A DNA stretch of 5,350 bases. Origin: Pseudomonadota bacterium (lineage in GTDB: Bacteria > Pseudomonadota > Gammaproteobacteria > Xanthomonadales > Rhodanobacteraceae). The position numbers and the translations under genes are program-made. Each line of letters starts with the position of its first letter. Positions within the stretch are counted from its first letter, which is position 1. The notes under the pieces are model-generated. The model made no database searches and was not told the origin of the DNA. It worked only from the letters and a program-made list of their open reading frames with translations. Below, piece after piece: positions 1 through 5,350 of the stretch. Where the stretch lies: NCBI GenBank assembly GCA_021783385.1, contig JAJXTX010000179.1, positions 1 to 5,350 on the forward strand. Direction: 5' to 3'.

Positions 1-2
1 TG

Positions 3-308
3 CTGTTGCTCGCGCCCTGGCTGCTGATACTCGGCTGGGCCTACTGGGCGTATCCGAAGCAGCTGCCGTCGACCGCGCGCCGGCGTCTGTTCGATCTGCT
101 GGCGCTGGCACTGGCGGCGATCCTCACGGTGCAGGGCGCGCGCTGGGGCTTCGACCGCGCCGCGCTGCCGCTGCCCGGCCAGTTCGGTCCCGCCAGTGGC
201 GCGATCTGGCAACAGGTGCTGCCCGCGCTGTACGGCTACGGCGGTTTTGCCGGCGTGCTGCTGCTGGCGCTGCTGCTGCGCCAGCGGATCTGGCGACGGC
301 GTGACTGA
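3..308 (+). CDS. Inner-membrane protein of unknown function, 3' part only
   Basis: The reading frame is open to the left edge, so the 5' end lies outside the window. A TTG at position 6 could be a start, but nothing supports it. The visible roughly 100 residues contain three hydrophobic stretches: one at the very N-terminal edge (LLLAPWLLILGWAYWAY), one in the middle (LFDLLALALAAILTV) and one near the C-terminus (GGFAGVLLLALLL). The basic loop between the first two (KQLPSTARRR) and the Arg-rich tail (RQRIWRRRD) suggest that both face the cytoplasm, leaving the segment between the second and third helices periplasmic. I do not recognise the family. The stop overlaps the start of the following ygjP-like gene by 8 bases, so the two are probably co-transcribed and translationally coupled. 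That it is a real gene is fairly sure; its function is not inferable. Confidence 0.72.
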   Translation: MLLAPWLLILGWAYWAYPKQLPSTARRRLFDLLALALAAILTVQGARWGFDRAALPLPGQFGPASGAIWQQVLPALYGYGGFAGVLLLALLLRQRIWRRRD

Positions 309-843
309 GTCGCCGCTGCGTTACCTGCAGGGTTATGCGCCGGCGCTGCAGGACCAGGTGCGCCAGCTGATCGCCAGCGACCGCCTGGGTGATCACCTGG
401 CCACGCGCTATCCATCGCGCCACGCGGTGCAGAGCGACAAGGCGCTGTACGCGTACACCATGGAACTCAAGCAGCAGCACCTGAAGAACGCCCCGGGCAT
501 CGACAAGGTGCTGTACGACAGCAAGCTCGACGTGGTGCAGCGCGCGCTGGGCCTGCACACGGCGATCTCGCGCGTGCAGGGCAGCCGGCTCAAGGCGAAG
601 AAGGAGATCCGCGTGGCCGCGCTGTTCAAGGCGGCGGCGCCGGAATTCCTGCAGATGATCGTGGTGCACGAGCTGGCACACCTGAAGGAACTCGATCACA
701 ACAAGGCGTTCTACCAGCTGTGCCAGCACATGCTGCCGGACTACCATCAACGCGAGTTCGACCTGCGCATGTACCTGACGTGGCGCGAGCTGCCTGGGTC
801 GAATCCTCCGGAAAACCGGGAGCCTCCCGACCGTTCACCCTGA
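301..843 (+). CDS. ygjP: YgjP-type UTP pyrophosphatase / metallopeptidase-fold protein
   Basis: The 180-residue product closely resembles E. coli YgjP as I remember it. Shared blocks include LRYLQGY near the N-terminus, a KALY.YT..LKQQ-like region around residues 47-59, NAP.IDKV.YD around 63-73, ALGLHTAISRVQG around 82-94, and the core HELAHLKELDHNKAFYQL at about 123-140. H123, E124 and H127 form an HExxH-type metal site, with H133 the likely third ligand. The family (DUF45/WLM-like, often annotated M48) has a metallopeptidase fold; E. coli YgjP is described as hydrolysing UTP to UMP and pyrophosphate, which is family knowledge and not visible here. The GTG start at 301 places LRYLQGY at the expected N-terminus and overlaps the preceding stop. 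An upstream start at 196 would add sequence that is only a shadow of the previous gene. The last 15 or so residues (PGSNPPENREPPDRSP) are low in similarity, and the stop comes from an inverted repeat. Confidence 0.9.
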   Translation: MTESPLRYLQGYAPALQDQVRQLIASDRLGDHLATRYPSRHAVQSDKALYAYTMELKQQHLKNAPGIDKVLYDSKLDVVQRALGLHTAISRVQGSRLKAKKEIRVAALFKAAAPEFLQMIVVHELAHLKELDHNKAFYQLCQHMLPDYHQREFDLRMYLTWRELPGSNPPENREPPDRSP

Positions 844-939
844 GCGTAGGCCCGAAGGGCCAAAGTCGAAGGGCTGCAACGCCGAGTGACAGCCCAGGGA
901 TGCCCTTCGACTTCGCTGCGCTACGCTCAGGCCGAACGG
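831..939. repeat. Composite imperfect inverted repeat (REP-like intergenic element)
   Basis: The left arm (831-874) and right arm (902-939) are inverted copies of one unit. Matching blocks are ccgttc at 831-836 against 934-939, cctgagcgtag at 839-849 against 921-931, and agtcgaagggc at 864-874 against 902-912. Between the last two blocks the arms differ: the right arm has 8 bases (cgcagcga in the inverted sense), while the left arm has 14 bases that form part of a perfect small hairpin, ggccc-gaa-gggcc at 849-861. The loop is 875-901. Units of the type cgttcgccctgagc...tcgaagggc are familiar as multi-copy intergenic sequences in GC-rich Proteobacteria, as I recall them. The element could fold in RNA as an extended hairpin after ygjP. 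It contains the ygjP stop codon, TGA at 841-843. No transposase gene is nearby. Confidence 0.75.
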
Positions 940-967
940 ATGAAGCGACTCGACGCCCATCAAGACC

Positions 968-972
968 GAGGA
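968..972 (+). promoter_or_regulatory. Ribosome binding site that decides the start at 978
   Basis: GAGGA ends 5 bases before the ATG at 978, normal Shine-Dalgarno spacing. The in-frame ATG at 972 overlaps this motif and so is unlikely to be the start. Confidence 0.55.
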
Positions 973-977
973 TGTGC

Positions 978-1631
978 ATGGATAGTGCGGCGCTACAGAA
1001 ATACCTGCTGCGGCTGTTCGAGCGCCACGACGTCGAACTGCAGCCGGACGAAGACGGCTGGCTGGTCACCGACGACGATTTTCCGGCGATCCGCGCGCAG
1101 TGGCACGCGGGCGCGGCCGGTGCGCCCGGTCGGCTGGATGTCGACGTGGTGCTGAGCGAGGAGCGCCGGATCGAGGAGAGCTTCGCCGGCCACGGCGAGG
1201 GCGGCGCCGGCTGCCGCGACGCGCTGGCGGCCTTCGAGCACAACCTGTTCCACCTGCTGCTCGCCGCCTGCTGGTACGTCACCGACGATCGCAAGATGCA
1301 GATCACCGGGTGGGACACCGGCGTGCGCACGTGGGACGTGTTCATCGGTCCGTTCACCGTGCGCGGCGCCGATCCGCTGGATCTGCCGATGCCGGCTGCC
1401 GCGCTGGAGTCGATCGAAACGGCGCTGAAGCGCGAGTCGCTGACGCCGGAACTGCACTGGCTGCGGCTGGTGCACGTGCACGGCAGCCACGGCGAACTGC
1501 GTTGCGAGGCATCGCTCGACAACGAGCCGTGGACCGCCGGCACGCTGGCGCTCGATGCGGTCGCATGGCCCGCTTCACCCGTCGAATACCGCGCGCGCTG
1601 CTGCGTGATGCTCGACGTGCGCGATTACTGA
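978..1631 (+). CDS. Uncharacterised soluble protein, probably DUF6348-like
   Basis: The gene encodes 217 residues starting MDSAALQKYLLRLF. No signal peptide or membrane segment is visible and the protein is acidic, so it is probably cytoplasmic. Visible features are LDVDVVLSEERRIEESFAG around residues 53-71, AFEHNLFHLLLAACW around 85-99, and a Trp/Gly-rich block, ITGWDTGVRTWDVFIGPF, around 109-126. The pattern of a beta-strand pair, a glycine-containing acidic segment and a helix with FEHNLFHLLLA resembles what I remember of the DUF6348 family, but I hold that assignment loosely; its function is unknown. The start was chosen by the GAGGA motif 5 bases upstream. An in-frame extension back to 720 would run through the inverted repeat and antisense-like junk and is rejected. 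The gene stands alone between the 831-939 repeat and the terminator of the convergent operon. No promoter is obvious, so read-through from ygjP is possible. Confidence 0.8.
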   Translation: MDSAALQKYLLRLFERHDVELQPDEDGWLVTDDDFPAIRAQWHAGAAGAPGRLDVDVVLSEERRIEESFAGHGEGGAGCRDALAAFEHNLFHLLLAACWYVTDDRKMQITGWDTGVRTWDVFIGPFTVRGADPLDLPMPAAALESIETALKRESLTPELHWLRLVHVHGSHGELRCEASLDNEPWTAGTLALDAVAWPASPVEYRARCCVMLDVRDY

Positions 1632-1641
1632 AAGCTGGGCC

Positions 1642-1672
1642 AAAAAAAACCGGGGCGCACGCGGCGCCCCGG
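1642..1672 (-). terminator. Rho-independent terminator of the E1-E2 operon
   Basis: A perfect 9-bp GC stem, ccggggcgc (1650-1658) and gcgccccgg (1664-1672), encloses a 5-base loop. Eight A residues on the plus strand (1642-1649) read as eight T residues after the stem on the minus strand. This is a textbook intrinsic terminator for transcription leaving the E2 gene, whose stop is 21 bases upstream of the stem. The plus-strand side lacks a T tract, so efficient termination of the convergent gene is less certain, although the stem forms in both directions. Confidence 0.93.
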
Positions 1673-1693
1673 CTTGCATGCGCTTCAGTCAGC

Positions 1694-3034
1694 TCAGTGC
1701 GGCAGCGCCAGATCGTCGAGCATCGCCTTGAGGAAACGCGCGGCCTCGCCGCCGGTGGCGGCGCGGTGGTCGAAGGTCAGCGACAGCGGCAGTCGCCGGT
1801 GCACTTCGATGCCGCCCATCACCGCCACCACGTCGTGGCTGAGCTTGCCGGCGCCGATGATGGCGACGGTCGGCGGCACCACCACGGGGGTGGCGTAACG
1901 GCCGGCGAACATGCCGAAGTTGCTGAGGCTGATGGTGTAGCCCGACAGCTCCGAGGCCGGGATGCTGCGGTCCTCGACCTGCGTCCGCAGCCGCTTGATC
2001 GCGCCGCGCACACCGGCCGCATCGAGCATGTCGGCGTTGCGCAGGGCCGGCACGAACAGGCCGTCGTCGGTGTCCACCGCGATGCCGATGTCGACGTGCG
2101 GGTGGAGGGTGCGGCTGAGGTTCTTGCCGTCGAACCAGGCGTTCAATGCCGGCACGCTCTTGCAGGCGGACACGATCGCGCGGATCAGCCGCGCGGTGAT
2201 GTCCTGCTTGCCGATCCATACATGCAGGTCGGCGTCGTCAACCAACGTGGTCGGCACCACCTGCGCATGGGCGTCGGCCATCACGCGGGCCATGTTGCGG
2301 CGCACGCCCTTCAGCTGCTCGGGCTGGCCGCTGGCGGTCTGCGACGGCGACGCGGTGCGCACCGGCTTGCCGGCGAGCGAGGTGGCGGTGCGGGACGGTT
2401 CCGGCGGCGGCAACTCCGGTGCGAGGTGACGACCGGCCGAGGCCGGGACGGCGCGTGCAGGTGCTGCGCCGAGCGCGGCCGAGCCCTTCTCGGCGGCATC
2501 CTTCACGTCCTGCATCGTCACCACGCCGTCGGCGCCGCTGGGGCGCACGCGGGTCAGGTCGATCTTCATTTTCTTCGCCAGCGCGCGCACCGCGGGCACC
2601 GCCTTGACGCCGCCGATGCTGGCAGCCTGTTCGACGTGCACGGCGTTGCTGCTGACCATCGCGCCGACCACGGTGCCTTCGTCTTCGCGATCCGCGGTAG
2701 TGACTGCGGGTGCCGGGGCCGGTGCCTCGATTTTCTTCGGGCCGTGATGGTGGCCGGTGGATTCGGCTTCGGCGCGCTGCTTGGCGTTCGGGTCGGGCTC
2801 GAAGTCGGCCAGCGCGGCGCCGGTCTCGATGATGTCGCCGGCGGCGCCGTGCAGCCTGGTGACCTTGCCGGTGTACGGCGAGGGCACGTCAACCACCGCC
2901 TTGGCGGTCTCCATCGAGCACAGCGGGGCGTCGAGCTTGATGCTGTCGCCCACTTTCACGTGCCACTCGACCACGGTGGCGTCGGGCAGGCCTTCGCCCA
3001 GGTCGGGCAGGTAGAACGTCTTGATATCAGCCAT
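1694..3034 (-). CDS. pdhC: Dihydrolipoamide acyltransferase, E2 of a 2-oxo acid dehydrogenase complex
   Basis: This 446-residue E2 carries the acyl group on a swinging lipoyl arm and passes it to CoA. A single lipoyl domain spans about residues 5-78 (DLGEGLPDATVVEW), with the lipoylated lysine K45 in METAKAVVDVPSP. An Ala/Pro/charged linker with a short GHHHGPKK stretch follows. A peripheral subunit-binding domain lies at about 143-180 (AVPAVRALAKK...GVVTMQDV). A second flexible linker runs to about 238, and the catalytic chloramphenicol-acetyltransferase-like core fills 239-446. H423 in FDHRAATGG is the catalytic histidine. The position usually held by Asp in DHRxxDG is T427 here. The start at 3034 gives MADIKTFYLPDLGEG; an upstream start at 3064 lies in a repeat. 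Ribosome binding is weak, with GGAT 8 bases before ATG. The gene is last in the operon with E1 alpha and E1 beta. It may be named bkdB or aceF-like if the substrate is branched-chain. Confidence 0.93.
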   Translation of the reverse strand: MADIKTFYLPDLGEGLPDATVVEWHVKVGDSIKLDAPLCSMETAKAVVDVPSPYTGKVTRLHGAAGDIIETGAALADFEPDPNAKQRAEAESTGHHHGPKKIEAPAPAPAVTTADREDEGTVVGAMVSSNAVHVEQAASIGGVKAVPAVRALAKKMKIDLTRVRPSGADGVVTMQDVKDAAEKGSAALGAAPARAVPASAGRHLAPELPPPEPSRTATSLAGKPVRTASPSQTASGQPEQLKGVRRNMARVMADAHAQVVPTTLVDDADLHVWIGKQDITARLIRAIVSACKSVPALNAWFDGKNLSRTLHPHVDIGIAVDTDDGLFVPALRNADMLDAAGVRGAIKRLRTQVEDRSIPASELSGYTISLSNFGMFAGRYATPVVVPPTVAIIGAGKLSHDVVAVMGGIEVHRRLPLSLTFDHRAATGGEAARFLKAMLDDLALPH

Positions 3035-3051
3035 GGGATCGGATCCGTGTT

Positions 3052-3129
3052 GTAGGGCGGGCACTGCCCGCCGGCTCTTGCTCAGGTCTTGCTAGCGCGG
3101 CCATCTGCGGTGGTGCGGCGGGCAGTGCC
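3052..3129. repeat. REP-like palindrome with inverted partner inside the operon
   Basis: On the plus strand, GTAG (3052-3055) is followed by a perfect odd palindrome, ggcgggca-c-tgcccgcc (3056-3072). A second partial copy lies in inverse orientation at 3116-3129, giving a perfect 14-base inverted match, ggcactgcccgccg at 3060-3073 against 3116-3129, with 42 bases between. A GTRG tetranucleotide next to a GC-rich palindrome, and paired inverted units, are the hallmarks of REP/BIME elements, and gggcgggcactgcccgcc-type repeats are common in Xanthomonadales genomes as I recall them. The element sits in the 121-base gap between the E1 beta stop and the E2 start, so it would be transcribed in the operon mRNA. 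Confidence 0.72.
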
Positions 3130-3155
3130 GATCCTGCGCGGCATGCCGTCGCTGA

Positions 3156-4136
3156 TTATGACGCCGCCAGCGTGCGCCTGGCGGCGTCGACGACGCGCTC
3201 GACGCTGGGCAGGTATTTCATTTCCAGGCGGAACAGCGGGATGTGGGTGTCGAAGCCGGTGACGCGCTCGACCGGCGCCAGCAGGTCGTACATGCACTCC
3301 TCGGCCAGCCGTGCGGCGATCTCGGCGCCGAAGCCGGCGGTCTTGGGCGCCTCGTGCACGATCACGCAGCGGCCGGTTTTCTGCACCGACTCGGCGATGG
3401 TGTCGAAGTCCAGCGGGGTCAGCGTGGCGACGTCGATCACCTCGGCGCTGATGCCGGCCCTGGCCAGCTCGTCGGCGGCCTCCAGCGTCTCCTTCACCTG
3501 CGCGCCCCAGGTCACCAGGGTCACGTCGGTGCCGTCGCGCAGCACGAAGCACACGTCCAGCGGCAGCGCTTCGCCGTCGTCCGGCACCTCTTCCTTGTAC
3601 TGGCGATAGATGCGCTTGGGCTCGAAGAACATCACCGGATCGGGATCGCGGATGGCTGCCAGCAGCAGGCCGTAGGCGCGCGCGGGCGAGGACGGCATCA
3701 CCACGCGCAGGCCGGGGATGTTGGTGAACAGGTGCTCGTTCGCCTCGGAGTGGTGCTCCGGCGCGCGGATGCCGCCGCCCCACGGCGCGCGGAACACCGC
3801 CGGCACCGTGATGCGGCCGCGCGTGCGGTTGCGCATGCGCGCGGCGTGGCAGGCGATCTGCTCCATCATCGGATAGATGAAGCCTTCGAACTGCGCCTCG
3901 GCGACAGGCTTCATGCCGGCCGCGGCGAGGCCGACGGTGACGCCGGCGATGGTGGTCTCGTCCAGCGGCGTGTCGAGCACGCGCAGCTCGCCGAATTTTT
4001 CCTGCAGGCCCTGGGTGGCGCGGAACACGCCGCCGTTGAGGCCGACGTCCTCGCCCAGCACCACGACGCTGTCGTCGTGTGCCATCTCGTAGGCGAGTGC
4101 CTGGGTTACCGCTTCGATGAGAGTGATCTGTGCCAT
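3156..4136 (-). CDS. pdhB: 2-oxo acid dehydrogenase E1 beta subunit
   Basis: The 326-residue product has the usual length and full fold of E1 beta (transketolase-like pyrimidine-binding domain, then C-terminal domain). With E1 alpha it forms the alpha2-beta2 thiamine diphosphate enzyme that decarboxylates the 2-oxo acid and reductively acylates E2 lipoate. Visible landmarks are VVLGEDVGLNGGVFRAT (residues 25-41), the LDTPLDETTIAG block (54-65), in which E60 is the expected cofactor-activating glutamate, APEHHSE around 125-131 with the conserved active-site histidine, GLRVVMPSSPARAYGLL (142-158) and, near the end, VERVTGFDTHIPLF (289-302). The ATG at 4136 is 3 bases after the E1 alpha stop, so the genes are almost certainly co-transcribed and coupled. 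No strong Shine-Dalgarno sequence is visible, which fits coupling. The branched-chain equivalent would be called bkdA2; sequence inspection alone does not decide substrate. Confidence 0.95.
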   Translation of the reverse strand: MAQITLIEAVTQALAYEMAHDDSVVVLGEDVGLNGGVFRATQGLQEKFGELRVLDTPLDETTIAGVTVGLAAAGMKPVAEAQFEGFIYPMMEQIACHAARMRNRTRGRITVPAVFRAPWGGGIRAPEHHSEANEHLFTNIPGLRVVMPSSPARAYGLLLAAIRDPDPVMFFEPKRIYRQYKEEVPDDGEALPLDVCFVLRDGTDVTLVTWGAQVKETLEAADELARAGISAEVIDVATLTPLDFDTIAESVQKTGRCVIVHEAPKTAGFGAEIAARLAEECMYDLLAPVERVTGFDTHIPLFRLEMKYLPSVERVVDAARRTLAAS

Positions 4137-4139
4137 GAC

Positions 4140-5225
4140 TCAGTGGGCCTTGTTTTCAAGCGAGAGGACGTAGTCGCGCTGTTTGGCGAGGTCGGCCGGG
4201 ACTTCGGCGAAGATGTAGTCGAACATCGCCGAGACCGGCTGGGTCTTGGTCTCGAGGTAGGCGTTCACCTCGTTGTCCATCCACTCGTCGCACTCGGCCT
4301 TCCAGGCTTCCTCTTTCGCGTCGTCCCAGACTTTCTTCGCCACCAGCCAGTTGCGCAGGCGCTTCATCGGCTCCTTCGCCCAGCCGTCCTTCACCTCCTG
4401 CTCGCCGCGGTAGCGGCGCGCGTCGTCGGCGGTGGTGTGATCGCCAAGGCGATACGTGACCGCCTCGATCACGCTGCCGCCGTGGCCGCTGCGGGCGCGC
4501 TCCAGCGCATCTTCCATCGCCTTGCGCACGGCGATGATGTCGTTGCCGTCGACCTGGATGCAGTAAAGGCCCGCGGCGATGCCCTTCTGCGCCAGCGTGG
4601 GCGCGCCGGACTGGATCTTGCGCGGCACCGAGATCGCCCACTGGTTGTTGACGATCACCGCCACCAGCGGCAGGTTCTGCGCGCCGGCGATGTTGATCGC
4701 GCCGTAGAAGTCGCCCTTGGACGAGCCGCCGTCGCCGATGGTGCACACGGCCACGCGCTTCTCGCCGCGGATCTTGAACGCCAGCGCGGTGCCGGCCGCA
4801 TGCAGGCACTGCGTGGCGATCGGCACCGACCAGGCGAAGTCGTGCCGCGCCGGTTCCTTCTGATAATCGTTGCCACGCTCGTCGCCGCCCCAGTACATGT
4901 ACACCTCGCGCGGCTGCACGCCGCGGTAGAGCTGGGCGCCGTATTCGCGGTAGCTCACCGCCAGCACGTCTTCGGGTTTCATCGCGCTGCCGATGCCGAC
5001 ATGCGCCGCCTCGTGGCCGAGACAGCTGGCGTAGGTGCCGAGCTTGCCGGTGCGCTGCAGCGCGATCGACTTGGCGTCGAACACGCGGGTCGACAGCATC
5101 AGCTTGTACAGCTCGACCATGTGGTCGAGATCCTTGGCGAACTCGGGCAGATCGTCACGGACCTGCCTGCCCTCGGCGTCGAGGTATTGCAGGTATTCGA
5201 TTTCAAACTTGGCGGCGATGGTCAC
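4140..5225 (-). CDS. pdhA: 2-oxo acid dehydrogenase E1 alpha subunit
   Basis: The 361-residue product is a full-length E1 alpha of the heterotetrameric type. It binds thiamine diphosphate through the motif that starts at GDG (residues 164-166) and ends at NN (193-194) in IVNNQWAISVP. Other family blocks are GTYASCLGHEAAHVG (63-77), SYREYGAQLYRG (91-102), the AWSVPIATQCLHAAG segment (131-145) and YRLGDHTTADDARRYR (258-273), the loop that in mitochondrial homologues is phosphorylated. Several segments resemble Firmicutes PdhA, while the DHTTADDARRYR loop also recalls branched-chain E1 alpha. The GTG start at 5225 gives VTIAAKFEIEYLQYLD and is preceded by GGAG with 6-base spacing. Upstream in-frame starts at 5339 and 5327 would add a Cys/Pro/Arg-rich stretch unlike E1 alpha. 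It is the first gene of the operon visible here. Alternative name bkdA1. Confidence 0.94.
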   Translation of the reverse strand: MTIAAKFEIEYLQYLDAEGRQVRDDLPEFAKDLDHMVELYKLMLSTRVFDAKSIALQRTGKLGTYASCLGHEAAHVGIGSAMKPEDVLAVSYREYGAQLYRGVQPREVYMYWGGDERGNDYQKEPARHDFAWSVPIATQCLHAAGTALAFKIRGEKRVAVCTIGDGGSSKGDFYGAINIAGAQNLPLVAVIVNNQWAISVPRKIQSGAPTLAQKGIAAGLYCIQVDGNDIIAVRKAMEDALERARSGHGGSVIEAVTYRLGDHTTADDARRYRGEQEVKDGWAKEPMKRLRNWLVAKKVWDDAKEEAWKAECDEWMDNEVNAYLETKTQPVSAMFDYIFAEVPADLAKQRDYVLSLENKAH

Positions 5226-5229
5226 GACG

Positions 5230-5241
5230 CACTCCGGAGTG
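5230..5241 (-). promoter_or_regulatory. E1 alpha ribosome binding site embedded in a 12-base palindrome
   Basis: On the minus strand GGAG (5235-5232) lies 6 bases before the GTG start at 5225 and decides this start. The motif is the centre-right half of a perfect 12-base palindrome, cactccggagtg. The palindrome could be chance or a small dyad affecting translation or binding a protein; only the ribosome-binding role is well supported. Confidence 0.6.
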
Positions 5242-5329
5242 GGGAACTGGGCTGGACGACGGCAGGCCAAGGGGCGAACAGACACGCCATCGGGCAAACA
5301 AGACCGCGCTTGATAACAGGCCGGCATGT

Positions 5330-5350
5330 TGCGCTGCAAGGTACAGCGCA
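5330..5350. promoter_or_regulatory. 7-7-7 inverted repeat upstream of the E1 operon
   Basis: tgcgctg (5330-5336) and cagcgca (5344-5350) are perfect inverted copies separated by 7 bases. The repeat is about 105 bases upstream of the E1 alpha start and runs up to the window edge, so it may extend further. It could be an operator, or the stem of a terminator belonging to a gene outside the window. No T tract is visible on the side inside the window. A weak minus-strand TTGCAG overlaps it and could be a -35 box, but I see no convincing -10 partner, so no promoter is called in the 5226-5350 leader. Confidence 0.4.

Noticed and set aside
831..939. CRISPR array or insertion sequence
   Set aside because: There are only two inverted arms, no regularly spaced direct repeats and spacers, and no transposase gene or target-site duplication that I can see.
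720..977. N-terminal extension of the gene starting at 978
   Set aside because: The extra codons lie in another frame of ygjP and then in the inverted repeat, while a good Shine-Dalgarno motif supports 978.
886..1155. Small plus-strand frame beginning in the repeat
   Set aside because: The start of its translation comes from the repeat and the rest overlaps the real gene out of frame; such repeat-derived frames are typical spurious calls.
1689..2219. Shadow minus-strand frame inside E2, and similar ones at 3082-3783 and 4156-4809
   Set aside because: They overlap the real E2, E1 beta and E1 alpha genes in another frame, and their translations are rich in Arg/Ala/Gly without recognisable motifs.
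1100..3055. A 651-codon open frame on the plus strand, antisense to E2
   Set aside because: It crosses the unknown-function gene, the terminator and the whole E2 gene. Its translation is Arg/His/Gly-rich with no domain. It is explained by GC-rich codon use of the real E2 on the other strand.
3035..3064. Upstream start for E2 (MPALQHGSDP...)
   Set aside because: The extra residues are encoded by the REP-like palindrome, and the lipoyl domain begins properly at MADIKTFYLPDLGEG.
5226..5339. Upstream TTG/ATG starts for E1 alpha at 5339 and 5327
   Set aside because: They lie in or next to the 5330-5350 inverted repeat and would add 34-38 residues unlike any E1 alpha; GTG at 5225 has a proper GGAG.
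5308..5340. Sigma-70 promoter for the E1 operon (minus-strand TTGCAG with TTATCA at 17-base spacing)
   Set aside because: The -35 match is fair but the -10 candidate is poor, and another spacing gives only a partial match, so it is not called as a feature.

Overview
The window holds six protein-coding genes on GC-rich DNA: three on the plus strand on the left and three on the minus strand on the right. The two groups converge on an intrinsic terminator near position 1660. The gene content and the style of the intergenic repeats suggest a gammaproteobacterium of the Xanthomonadales/Lysobacterales, for example the Rhodanobacter/Dyella/Xanthomonas group. This placement is inferred from recognised protein families and was not tested by a search.

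Left part, plus strand: the 3' end of an unidentified inner-membrane protein gene (3-308) overlaps by 8 bases a complete ygjP-type gene (301-843). Its product resembles E. coli YgjP, a UTP pyrophosphatase with an HELAH metallopeptidase-like motif. The ygjP stop codon lies inside a composite inverted repeat (831-939), which fills most of the gap before a gene for an uncharacterised soluble protein, probably DUF6348-like (978-1631).

Right part, minus strand: reading from the right end, the order is E1 alpha (5225-4140), E1 beta (4136-3156) and E2 (3034-1694) of a 2-oxo acid dehydrogenase complex, followed by a strong intrinsic terminator (1672-1642). E1 alpha and E1 beta form the thiamine diphosphate-dependent decarboxylase. 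E2, with one lipoyl domain, transfers the acyl group to CoA. No E3 (lipoamide dehydrogenase) gene lies between E2 and the terminator, so E3 must come from elsewhere. These subunits are commonly annotated as PdhA/PdhB/PdhC, but the true substrate could be branched-chain 2-oxo acids, which would supply primers for the iso-branched fatty acids typical of this bacterial group.

The non-coding DNA holds the less ordinary features: the 831-939 repeat that ends ygjP, a GTAG-headed REP-like palindrome with an inverted partner inside the operon between E1 beta and E2, and small palindromes upstream of E1 alpha. I see no new multi-gene system. This is mostly a conserved metabolic locus decorated with repeats.
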